64,000 nucleotides of DNA from Pollenia angustigena. Taxonomy: Eukaryota > Arthropoda > Insecta > Diptera > Polleniidae. This document shows positions 54,833-64,000 of this stretch, in pieces. Positions within the stretch are counted from its first letter, which is position 1. Each line of letters opens with the position of its first letter. The stretch covers positions 27,056,945 through 27,120,944 of the forward strand of contig OV884059.1 in NCBI GenBank assembly GCA_930367215.1. The letters are read 5' to 3'. A program made the position numbers and the translations under genes. The notes under the pieces were generated by a model. The model saw nothing but the letters and a program-made list of their open reading frames with translations, ran no database searches and had not been told where the DNA came from.

Positions 54833-55799
54833 TTCAATATATTTTAGTTTGAAAACTTGAAAAAATACATGAAAATCCTTCGTTGCAAGCATAGTATAAT
54901 AAGTACCAGGTATGTTCATAAGGGGAGCGTTCATTATTTACCCATGTAATCTCAAATTAATTTATTTGACGCTTGTTTTAATTTTTTCCATATTTTCTTT
55001 TGTTTGACGTTATATGGGTTTTGAAATTGAGAACAAAATTTCTAATGACTATAGATTGTACTTATTCTACCATGGTTGTAAGCATTTGTTTAAATAAAAC
55101 TTATTAACAATTATTAGTTTGTGTTTTTCGCATATTAAAACTTTCCCTGATTATGTATAACATATACCCACGTATTCATAAACGTTTATTCAATTTAACA
55201 AACATTTATTAAAGAAAATTTTCATAGAAAATTTGTCTTGTAAACCTTTATTAAATTAAAAATTTTTTTATGAATAAGGCGGATAATGTATAATTTTTTA
55301 TTATTATAGTATTGCTTTATCAACAAACTCTAGAAACGAAGGTTCAAAAACAGTTTTAGAAAAACAATTACTTACATCGGGGTAAAACACTAACGATTCG
55401 AATCATAAATCATTCCTTTTGAACTGCATAAACAGAATGTTTTAATGCCCCATTTTATCGGTTTCTTTGGCATATATTGCCTCAGAGTGGTTCTGCCTTA
55501 AAATGGCACCATCATTTCATCCACGCTTAAATTTTCTTCTTTTGGAAGGCTTTATGATGGTTGTGTCAGCATCAACCCGGACTTTTTCTATTCCCGGGAA
55601 ACGAAACAAAAAAAACTTATTCCCGGGAATTCCGGGATTCTTTGAATAAAACAATGATTTCATTAAATGAGCTCAAGACAAAAGTTTTTACTTTTTTTGG
55701 GAGAACACAAATTATTAAAACTAATTAATATTTAGCAGTAGTTATTAATAGCAAATTGGTAACATTAATTTTCTTTTAAGCAAACAAATTTTTTTTATA

Positions 55800-55925
55800 T
55801 TATTAAAGCATTTAAATTTTAAAAGTTCATCAGAGATTCTATTTCTAATTCTTGTTGATATGTATATTGCCTGCTACCGAAAACGTGCTCTCGCCTTCCA
55901 CAGACGTTTGCTTTATAGTAAGAAG
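55800..55925 (-). pseudogene. hAT transposase C-terminal domain, broken
   Basis: Minus-strand reading gives TSVEGESTFSVAGNI and, after a frameshift, RIRNRISDELL. This is the conserved hATC signature (Ser-x-Glu-x-x-Phe-Ser-x-x-Gly, then Arg-x-Arg-x-Ser). Stops follow. Inactive. Confidence 0.75.
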
Positions 55926-56500
55926 CGCATCATACAAAGATTATAAATTTGTTGGCCTGTTACTCGTTACTTCATAGACATCCAATTCTGTTTTTAAGAT
56001 ATTTTCAGGCTTTTGTATTTTCTTTACATTTATTTTTTTAGAACTTGATATAGCCTTTTAAAGGTGTTCTTTACCCCCCGTTTTCACAGCAAGTGCAAGT
56101 TCGAAAAACTCAATACACCAACACTGTTTCATATAGGTTGTTGCCACGATTTTTCGTTGATAATACGTATACACCAGTGTGACCACAACTAAAAAAAAAA
56201 TTGGATGCTAAATGGGTCTAAAAACAATGCTAAAAATGCAAAAAATAATATTTGAAAATACTAAAAAAAATGCTAAATTTTCTTAAATAATTGTACCATT
56301 TTAATGAATGAATTATACATTAATTAACCTGAAAATATTATATTTCTCTAAAACAAAATGCAAGTTTATATAAAAAAAATTATATACATACATAGATTTA
56401 TTTAATAAAAACAATTCAGTAGTTTGACAAAAGTTTGCGATGTTTTAACCAAAAAAAAACAAAAGGCCCTATCTTAAAAATATTACATGATAAACGCTTA

Positions 56501-56756
56501 AAGCCCTAACCTACTGTTTGCATAATGTGCTTAAGTTGGCTTAAGCAAAGGTGCGAAAACATGTAAATCATATGAGGCAAACCATTTTGAACTTAAATAA
56601 CATTTTTGTTAAGTTATATGAAGCTGTCATTTGCTTAAGCAAAGTGCGAAACTGATCGCACATTCCGTACATTCCGTTTTTTAAATACATTTGAGAGACT
56701 TTTTGTTAATTTTTGACAGTAGGTTAAGCAAGGCTATGCATATTATGGTTGGGCCT
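56501..56756. mobile_element. TTA-flanked MITE of the AGGCCCAAC family, whole copy
   Basis: Left end AAGCCCTAACC; right end, read inward, AGGCCCAACCATAATATGCA. TTA lies on both flanks (56498-56500, 56757-56759). Interior TTTGCTTAAGCAAA and CTTAAGTTGGCTTAAGC palindromes. It served to define the split copy at 22937-24266. Confidence 0.75.
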
Positions 56757-56915
56757 TTAGGTTTTACAAGAAAAGTAGAAGAAAACTAAATTATAAACAG
56801 TTTAAGGCGATTAATAAATTTATCATTTTAAATAGTTTTTTGTAAAATTTTCAAAATGTTAGGGTTTTTTGCGTTTTAGATAACGGTATACATACATATC
56901 TGTGGCAATAAATAA

Positions 56916-57560
56916 CACTGCTTTACAAATTTTTAATTTGGAAAAATACCACAACGCCACATGCCGAGATAAGTTAATTGAGACCTCCTGTACACGAAAA
57001 ACGCTGTAATTTGTTTTTCCTTAGTACCGTTTTTTAGATAACGGTACTTTTGTGTTTTTCGGTGTATGGTCCCACTCAAACCCTTGTGGAGCCCAATTAA
57101 AAAGTCCGATCAAAATAAATGGCATATCGTTGGAAAGGTAATTAAATACCTTTTCCTGGTGCTGAGTGATGGCACCAAAATTTACCTATTTTTTACGTTT
57201 TTTTCTTCAAAATTTGTCATTTTTATTTCGTTGTTTGTCTTCGTTATATTTAATATCTGGAAGGTTTTATTTTTTAACCAAATAGTATATTTAATTACCA
57301 ACATTTTAAATCGGATGAAAAATAAAGTTTTTATTAAGGATTTTGTGGAACGGCAATACATGCAATTTATTTCGATCGGACTTTTTGGTTGGGCTCCACA
57401 AGGGTTTGAGTGGGACCATACACCAAAAAACACAAAAGTACCGTTATCTAAAAAACGGTACTTAGGAAAAAAAAATTACAGCGTTTTTCGTGTTCAGGAG
57501 GTCCCAATTAACTTATCTACTCATGTGGCGTTCTTGGTATTTTTTGGCTGTAAACCAGTG
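56916..57560. mobile_element. Large foldback element, arms of about 200 bp
   Basis: Arms about 56938-57140 and 57350-57545 are near-identical inverted copies: CGAAAAACGCTGTAATTT, AGTACCGTTTTTTAGATAAC, GTATGGTCCCACTCAAACCC and AAAAAGTCCGATC occur in each. Outer ends CACTG(C/G)TTTACA also pair. Each arm holds a small palindrome, ACCGTT...AACGGT. The 165-codon open frame across it is a by-product. Confidence 0.85.
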
Positions 57561-58016
57561 TAATAATGGCTTAAGTCAAAATTTCGTGTTTTGAGATATT
57601 AAGGGTTTTGTCTCAAATGAATTGTGTGTTGTATTGTGAAAGTTAAAATATAAATGCGTATAAACAAAGTTATTTTCGGGAATACAAAGTTTATTAATAA
57701 TACGATTTCCGTATGACGTGCTAAATTCCCAATTTTTCATATTTGATAAATACACGGAAATTTATTGTTGAGGGAAAGTTAGCTCTCTATGCGCATTTCA
57801 CTGGTTGCTTAGCCCAGTTCATCAGGAAACCTTTTCCAAAGATTTTAGAAAACCCAAAAATAATTTTGATTTTTAGTTGAACTGTTAATTTTTAATTTTC
57901 GATATTCCTTAATTAGGCTTGAGTTCATCAAATTTAATTTTCATTAAATTATTTTCAGTGAGGGAAGGAATTTTACAACTTGGAATTTTTATTAAAATTT
58001 ATTGATAATTTTTCTT

Positions 58017-58122
58017 GGCTGAGCTGGGATTTGAACCCGGGTTGATCTTTACATGTTTCAAGAAACACCACTTTCTATCGTCAGAAGATCTTTGTGTTCT
58101 ACCCACTACGGTGCCCGTTAGC
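58017..58122 (-). repeat. tRNA-derived sequence (SINE head or tRNA relic)
   Basis: On the minus strand: a box A-like TAGTGGGTAGAAC at 58109-58097 and a good box B GGTTCAAATCC at 58037-58027, ending CCCAGCTCAGCC. The spacing between boxes (about 60 bp) is longer than in a normal tRNA and no clean anticodon stem forms, so a pol III SINE head or decayed tRNA is more likely than a working tRNA. Confidence 0.5.
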
Positions 58123-58645
58123 CAACAGTCAAACATCAATCTTTAACCAGTTGTACTGGTGGTTCGAAATTTGCTGTTATTATCACTTAAATTTCAAATT
58201 ACATGTTGCCTCCTTTTTCCTCTGTTTTTTCGTATTCTTTCTGTCAAGACTTTGTCTTGAAAAACTGAATACATTTGTTTATTATGTTTTTTTGTCCACT
58301 TTCGTCGACATTTTTATTTGTACAAATTAAGGTACAAATGTAAACATTAGAGCTTGTGAGAACAATTCTAAGAACAATTTTGATTTTTAGTCGATGTTCT
58401 TCGAAATCATGTGCCTTTGAGCAGCCTTTTGTGCTGCTATTATCTTCTGTTTTGCGGCTTTTAGCATACATTGGTTTTTGATTTGGCGGCTGTTTGTTTC
58501 ATTCTTTTTGAGTTCCATCAAATAAGACATTTTTGCTATTGTTAAAAAAGCAAAAGTTGGAAAAAGCCAGTACCCATTAAAAAGTTACTTTTCAAAATAG
58601 AACTATTACAAAATAAAACTATTACAAAAAAGCTTTATAAAATAC

Positions 58646-59951
58646 ACTAGCTTAACCCAGTGCGCTTCGCTACACTGCTTTAACCATTTCTTCAGTTGAG
58701 AGATACTTAATATATGCATCCTATGGGAGGTATTTCCCCCTGTGCCTACCGGCATTATTTTTATTTTCAAAAGTGTAGCATACCATAAGAGTGACTTTTA
58801 CAAAGTTTGAACATTCTCACTTAACAGTTCTTAAGATATGCGATATTAAACATTGGTGTCCCATGGGGGGTAACACTTCCCCCGCTGCTATTTAATTTCA
58901 GTTTTGGGGCTCTGAAGATCCTACTATCAAAAGTTCAACAAAATCCGTGCAGTGGCTCTTAATTATATTTTTATCTATGAGGTGTACTGCTCCTTCTCTG
59001 TCAACCCCGCCCATTTTTATATTGAAATTTAAAGTTAACCATAATAGTAGCTTTAACCACGTTTGAAGACTCTCCCTTTAATAGTTCTTCAGTTGAGTGA
59101 TATTTAATATATGCATCCTATGGGAGGTATTTCCCCCCCTGCGCCTACCCGCTTTATTTTTATTTTCAATAGTGTAGTATACCATAAGAGTGACTTCTAC
59201 AAAGTTTGAACATTCTCACTATAACAGTTCTTAAGATATGCGATATTAAACATTGGTGTCCTTTTGGGGGTAACACTTCCCCCGCTGCTATTTTATTTCA
59301 GTTTTGGGGCTCTGAAGATCCTACTATCAAAAGTTCAACAAAATGCATGCATCGGCTCTTAATTATATTTCTATCTATGAGGGGTACTGCTCCTCCCCTG
59401 TCAACCCCGCCCATTTTAATATTGAAATTTTCATTTTACCATAATAGTAGCTTTAACCACGTTTGAAGGCTGTCCCTTAAATAGTTCTTCAGTTGAGCGA
59501 TATTTAATATATGCATCCTATGGGAGGTATTTCCCCCCTGCGCCTACCGCTTTATTTTTATTCTCAATAGAGTAGTATACCATAAGAGTGACTTCTACAA
59601 AGTTTGAACATTCTCACTGTAACAGTTCTTAAGATATGCTATATTAAACATTGGCGTCCTATGGGGGGAACCACTTCCCCCGCTACTATTTTATTTAAAT
59701 TTTGGGGCTTAGAAGATCCTACTACCAAAAGTTCAACAAAATGCGTGCAGCGGGTCTTAAGATATGCGATATTAAATATTGGCATCCTATGGGGGGTACC
59801 AATTCCCCTGCCCCGATTTTGGATTTCAAAATCAACTAACCATCATCACTCCTCCCTGTACCTTCCCTAAAAATTTTATGGCTATCGGTCGAGCCGTTCT
59901 CGAGTTATGGAGTGACAATCAAAATGTACACTTCTTTTTATATATATAGAT
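58646..59951. repeat. ACTAGCTTAACCC repeat with three 400-bp tandem units
   Basis: Starts CACTAGCTTAACCCAGTGCG CTTCGC and ends CTCGAGTTATGGAG ... TATATATATAGATA. TATATGCATCCTATGGGAGG occurs at 58711, 59108 and 59508, marking units of about 400 bp that also carry CAGTTCTTAAGATATGC. It appears to be inserted in sequence duplicated, without it, at 60300-60430. Confidence 0.75.
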
Positions 59952-60430
59952 AACTGAAATTTAGCTCATAGAATAAATTCGAAAAATGAAAAATGTTGAA
60001 TATAATATAAAGTTACCTTCGGAAGGAAATAATTCCCAGTTTCTATTTGTTAAAATAGTTGAGTTAAATACATTCAATTTATAAAGTAACACTATCCAGT
60101 GAGACACAAAGAATGCTGACGACGGCCGTAGCGGGCCAGAAAATGCATTACATTCTGCTGGTGTCTAATAATTGTAAATTGTTCTGTACATTCAATATAC
60201 CTCATTGCTTTCCAACGGAAGGCTAAGGTAAAATGTAAAAAGAAAATACAATATAATAGTCTGGTAGTGTATAAAGTCATTTCTGAAAAATTGTAGGAAC
60301 AGAACTATTACAAAAAAGCTTTATAAAATACATAGCTGAAATTTTGCTCATAGAATAAATTCGAAATATTAAAAATGTTGAATATAATATAAAGTTACCT
60401 TCGGAAGGAAATAATTCCCAGTTTCTATTA
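59952..60430. repeat. Direct repeat of about 110 bp, second copy has empty site
   Basis: AATATAATATAAAGTTACCTT CGGAAGG occurs at about 60000 and 60380. At 60302-60345 the sequence GAACTATTACAAAAAAGCTT TATAAAATACA runs straight into TAGCTGAAATTTTGCTC, whereas at 58609-58645 the same left part is followed by the 1.3-kb repeat and the right part resumes at 59953. Confidence 0.75.
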
Positions 60431-60452
60431 CTCTTTTTTATAATTAAGATTG

Positions 60453-60831
60453 TTTTTTATACCCTTCACCGAAGGTCCTACACCCAATCCTATAAAGTAT
60501 ATATATTCTGGGTCCTTATGTAAAGCGAAGTTCAAATCCGGTTGTCGTCTCTTCTTCCTATCCCCTCACCACCCTTCGTATTTGTTTACATATACTAGCA
60601 TAATGCCCAATATGATTTTCGTTATCACCCTTCTTTATTATTTCATAATAAAAAATATTTACCAGTTATCGCTTTTTAAATTTCAATTATGTATAATGAA
60701 GTTGTAAGTATTGTAAATATGTATGTATATGTATATGTAAAAATTATTTAGTTGCTCTCTATTCTACTCGCACAATGGTGAAGGGTATATAAGATTCGGC
60801 ACAGCGGAATATAGCACTCTTACTTGTTTTT
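60453..60831 (-). repeat. ACAAGT...GGGTATAA repeat, family 3
   Basis: Reversed. Left TTTTTATACCCTTCACCGAAG, right GGTATATAAGATTCGGCACA GCGGAATATAGCACTC then TTACTTGTTTT. Shares GGCTGTGCCGAAT-type start with family 2 and the phrase AAGTATATATATTCTGGGTC. Confidence 0.75.
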
Positions 60832-61030
60832 TTGACAAATCGTACGACTGAAAAGGATAGTGTATCGCCGGCTTTAAAGATAGGAGATGGTTCATTTGGT
60901 GATGGTGTATCATGTACATTTTCTACTTCAAGAAGCTTTTTAGACATTTCGTCAACAATTAAAGAATCCGTTGATTTATTGGCGTAGGAAAAATAGTCCG
61001 ATTTGCATGTAGTTTTTAGTCATTTTAGTA
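60832..61030 (-). pseudogene. Possible transposase N-terminal piece
   Basis: Open on the minus strand: SDYFSYANKSTDSLIVDEMS, then KKLLEVENVHDTPSPNEPS and DTLSFSVVRFVKK, stopping where the family 3 repeat begins. Coding-like composition and its position support a relic of the surrounding hAT, but I do not recognise a motif. Confidence 0.35.
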
Positions 61031-61881
61031 AAGAATATATTTTTGTTGCTCGTTTTTGATTTTAACGATGCTAACAAATTTAAATTTAAAAAAATTAGAT
61101 TTGATATTCCCAAAATTCCCGGAAAAAATTTCCCGGGCTTAATTAACAAAAAAAATGTCCCGGAAATTCTTTCCTGCGTTGAAACTCTAATCCATATAGA
61201 TAGATGCCTAATTAAAATAAATTCAGCTTTTTATGGAAAATATTTAATCAAAGTCTTTTTAACGTATTTGAGTTAATTTTATTAAAAAAAAGTTGATATG
61301 CACACATATATTTTTTATAAGTAAAATAAAAAACTCTGTTTCGACAAAAAATAAAAAAAATTTAAAATAGGTTTTTTAATTTATATTTTTTTGAATAAAA
61401 AACTAAAAATGTTTTGAAAAGTTGCTTATGTTAAGGCCCTTAGGCGGATTAGGTCTGTTTCCTCCCTAGGCACTCTTTAATATGCCGCTCTTTTTGATTA
61501 TATAGGAGTGATTATCAAAAAAAAAAATAAATAAATTTAATCCTAAAATTATAGTTTATTCATTTTTATTAATTTACATACATTAATACATACATATTAG
61601 GGGGCTTCAAAATCGTCTGAAGAATTCCGATTTATACTCTTCAAGGTTGGATCATTGCGTATGAACCACACCAACATACATATGTTCCAAATTTAAGCGA
61701 ACTCGAATGACGTTTTAAGGTCTCTAAAAATTGCAATTTTTAAAATTTTTTGTATGGAAATGTACATACTAATTAAAAAAAAAGTTTAAATTATGTATAT
61801 ATGTAATGACTTATAATTACGTCCTCTAGGACTCCTCCATGAAGTGTGTATCAAAATTTTATTACCTCTAAGATTGTAGAA

Positions 61882-62085
61882 CAGTGATAACCAAGCCCCG
61901 AACTAAGAAAGCCCCGAACGCACGCACACAAAGATATTATGTGCTTGTGTGCGGTCGCAGAGACTGATGATAGTCTGATGTTTTGAAACGAACAAAGTTG
62001 TAATATACATGTGAATTGTCGGCCGTGTCCGTGTGAAAAATACGATTATTGACTGGCTCGCGAGTCTATGGAGTGGTTATCACTG
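61882..62085. mobile_element. hAT-type MITE, perfect 8-bp duplication
   Basis: Ends CAGTGATAACCA and the complement of CAGTGATAACCA are exact. TTGTAGAA is duplicated at 61874-61881 and 62086-62093. 204 bp, GC-richer than its surroundings. Confidence 0.86.
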
Positions 62086-62307
62086 TTGTAGAACAAACAA
62101 AAAATTATTATAATTTTTTATTTTTATAGCCAGTGTGCACAAAAAAAATACATTCAATATATTATTTTGATCCTCTTGATTAAAGTTTAAAATAAAAATT
62201 AATGGTATACACATAGCAGGAAGGCTAACGAAATCCTGGGGACTCTTCATTAAATATGTGTTATTTTCAGGGACCGAAAATAACAGTTATATTGGAATTT
62301 TAAAACA

Positions 62308-62856
62308 AAACAAGTAAGAATGTATAGTCGGTCAAGCCCGACCATATGATACCTTACACCACAGTATTTAAAAACACATCTTGCTGATGTGTCCATGTAA
62401 ATATGGATTTATCTATGTTTATAAACTTCATGAAAATCGGTTTGAACGTTTGTGAGAGGCAGAAATTGCCCCCTGCCTCCCCTTGTGGTCCTATTTTGCA
62501 AAAACTGTATAGCTAATGTGTCCCTATAGATATGAATCTAACTATGTTTTAAATTTCATTAAAATCGGTTTGATAGTTTCTGAGACGAAGAAATTTTCCC
62601 CTATCTTCCCTCGTGGTCCTACGATTCAGCCCATTTTCAATAGGCTTATCTCCAAAATTGCGACCTGTACTTTGCGCACAAGGTTACATGGACAGCCAGC
62701 CAGCCAGCCGGACGGACATCGTTAGTTCGACTCAGAAAGTGATTCTGAGTCGATCGGTATACTTTAAGGTGGGTCTAGGACCAATATTTTAAGGCGTTAC
62801 ACACATCAGCACAAATGCATAATACCCTCTCCACTATTGTGGTGTGGGTATAAAAA
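62308..62856 (+). repeat. ACAAGT...GGGTATAA repeat, family 1, copy 4
   Basis: AAACAAGTAAGAATGTATAG TCGGTCAAGCCCGACC at the left; CAGCCAGCCAGCCAGCCGG in the middle; CACTATTGTGGTGTGGGTAT AAAA at the right. The cleanest copy of the family here. Confidence 0.85.
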
Positions 62857-63558
62857 GCATATGGCTATTTCCAAAAAAACGTAAACCACAAAAAATGGAA
62901 AAAAAAAAATTTTTCTTTTCAAGATTTATTTAGAGAATTGCTTATATTTTTTTAATATATGCGTTAGGGTGGGTCAATTTTTTTTGTTAGTAGGCGTATA
63001 GCAAAAACGTAATCTACAATAAATTCTAAGAAAACTTGACTAAGAAAGTATGGGTCTAAAATCAAAACCTAGCTCCCGCCGACAGACATAATGGAATTTC
63101 AAAAAATAATAGGTAATGAGAGCAAAATACTGTTTTATGCAAAAATTACACATTTTTATGATCCGTACTCAAAGAGTGAAAATGAAACCTTATTACTGAG
63201 CCTTCTTTGTACGTGCGTCAATCCATCCGTCTGTCCGTCCGTCCGACACAGTGCCCATTCTGAGGAAACGGTAAGAACTAAGGAGCTAAAACTAAGGCAA
63301 AATATGTAGTTAGGTGGCCGCTACAACAACAAACACTGAAAACAACAAAAATAGGAAGGCTTACAGGTGTCCTCATAGAAGAAACTGTATTTTGGTAGAG
63401 GTAGAAACTTCACAGAATATGTAGTTGCATGGGTGGTACAAGAAATACTAAAAAAGTAAAATGCTAAAAAATAGAGGCTGCCCCAAAACAAAAAAAAAAA
63501 CGTATCTTCAGATATCATTTAATCCATTTTGTAAATTTTTTATACATAAATACATATA
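62857..63558. other. Intergenic sequence
   Basis: Contains a CCGTCTGTCCGTCCGTCCG run at about 63228, reminiscent of family 1 interiors, but no clear element ends. No gene seen. Confidence 0.35.
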
Positions 63559-63750
63559 TCATGAATACGATTGTTGTTTATTTGATTTTTCTTTTTCGCC
63601 TTCACTTAAGAAAAAATAATACTTTAAAATATCACGATAACTTGACAAATTTAATCCACTCAATTCACTTGGCATACCAATGATACTAGCGTTCTGATTA
63701 GTCAGAAAACTTGCCCCGTTAGAGTCAATCGACATCGCTGATGATTCCAT
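63559..63750 (-). CDS. Possible first exon of an unidentified gene
   Basis: ATG at 63750 opens a 63-codon minus-strand frame: MESSAMSIDSNGASFLTNQN, then SIIGMPSELSGLNLSSYRDI and a Lys/Glu-rich end before TGA. Composition is more protein-like than nearby random frames and it is not in a repeat I recognise. No downstream exon or clear donor was found, so it may be a small protein, a first exon, or chance. Family not recognised. Confidence 0.35.
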   Translation of the reverse strand: MESSAMSIDSNGASFLTNQNASIIGMPSELSGLNLSSYRDILKYYFFLSEGEKEKSNKQQSYS

Positions 63751-64000
63751 AATTTAATGATTACTTTTTTAAAAAATAAATTAACACACGCTTACTTTTT
63801 GAAAGTAAACTATCAAGTGCATAAGTCAATCAAAACAAATGTTGAACACCACGTTTTTATAAAATGCATTAACGGTAAATTTCTACAATGACTAGAACTA
63901 TTAATAACATTGAATTCTAATTACTCTTAAGCTATAGGTCCACACCACGCGTTACTCGCTTTTTCGTAGCATACGCAGCTGTCAAAAAAGTAGAATCTGT
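63751..64000 (-). other. Upstream of the possible exon; lone element-like end
   Basis: TAGGTCCACACCACGCGTTA at about 63936-63955 resembles the GGTC..CACAC ends of the PIF/Harbinger-like MITEs (44016). The partner end would be outside the window. Confidence 0.3.

Larger units (their letters stand above)
55570..61185 (-). mobile_element. Split hAT transposon with CCCGGGAA-rich ends (tentative span)
   Basis: Near 55576-55645 and 61100-61185 lie facing blocks of TTCCCGGGAA and CCGGGA words; outermost, CATCAACCCGG and the complement of TTTCAACGCAGG are weakly alike. A degenerate hAT C-terminal (dimerisation) domain on the minus strand lies just inside the left end and a possible N-terminal coding piece just inside the right end. 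The 4.8 kb between them is mostly other repeats. No target duplication found. Confidence 0.5.

Noticed and set aside
57066..57563. 165-codon open frame on the plus strand
   Set aside because: It spans both arms and the loop of a foldback element; the two ends are reverse complements of each other, so the protein would be meaningless.
59206..59870. Two similar frames of 86 and 88 codons
   Set aside because: They resemble each other only because they fall on successive 400-bp tandem units.
63091..63309. 72-codon plus-strand frame
   Set aside because: Contains the low-complexity CCGTCTGTCCGTCCG run typical of repeats, and has no other coding support.

Overview
The window looks like nuclear DNA from a higher dipteran fly. 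It is AT-rich, has very short introns (52-66 nt) with T-rich acceptors, carries fly-type low-complexity proteins (poly-Gln, poly-His, poly-Thr), and is dense in transposon debris of insect families. A calyptrate fly such as a blow fly is my inference. There is no prokaryotic gene organisation, no CRISPR array and no convincing rRNA or intact tRNA gene.

Only three convincing host genes are present, plus one doubtful first exon. (1) Positions 883-4928, plus strand: the 3' half of a multi-exon gene for a long, low-complexity, Ser/Gln-rich protein with a PPxY and a proline-rich motif. Its last exons contain two in-frame TGA codons followed by more coding-like sequence. An AT-rich 3'UTR-like tract follows to about 6.7 kb. 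(2) Positions 19466-43074, plus strand: a three-exon mitochondrial 2-oxodicarboxylate carrier (SLC25A21 type, 301 aa). Its first intron is 22.3 kb and is filled with nested transposons. (3) Positions 47420-46136, minus strand: a two-exon secreted protein with poly-Thr tracts and an Asn/Asp-rich tail. (4) A possible first exon at 63750-63559, minus strand.

The rest is repeats, many with readable boundaries. I could delimit hAT-type elements with exact or near-exact 8-bp target duplications, PIF/Harbinger-like MITEs with 3-bp TTA or TAA duplications, mariner and pogo/Tigger elements next to TA, a foldback/MULE-like element with a perfect 9-bp duplication, LINE 3' ends, long hairpin MITEs, and several families of repeats whose ends read ACAAGT...GGGTATAA.

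The most striking structures are the nests. At 35.7-40.3 kb a Tigger copy holds a MITE and a 9-bp-duplication foldback element; that element holds an 8-bp-duplication element, which in turn holds a LINE 3' end with an AACCT tail. At 27.0-29.2 kb a foldback element holds a hAT with two MITEs in it, plus a separate Harbinger-like element in its other arm. At 22.3-24.5 kb a hAT holds a TTA-flanked MITE, which holds a tandem-repeat element. At 17.0-18.8 kb one hAT sits inside another, both with perfect 8-bp duplications. These nests give a relative insertion history. I saw no evidence for a new multi-gene functional system; the novelty here is in the repeats, in the end of gene 1, and in the carrier's inflated intron.
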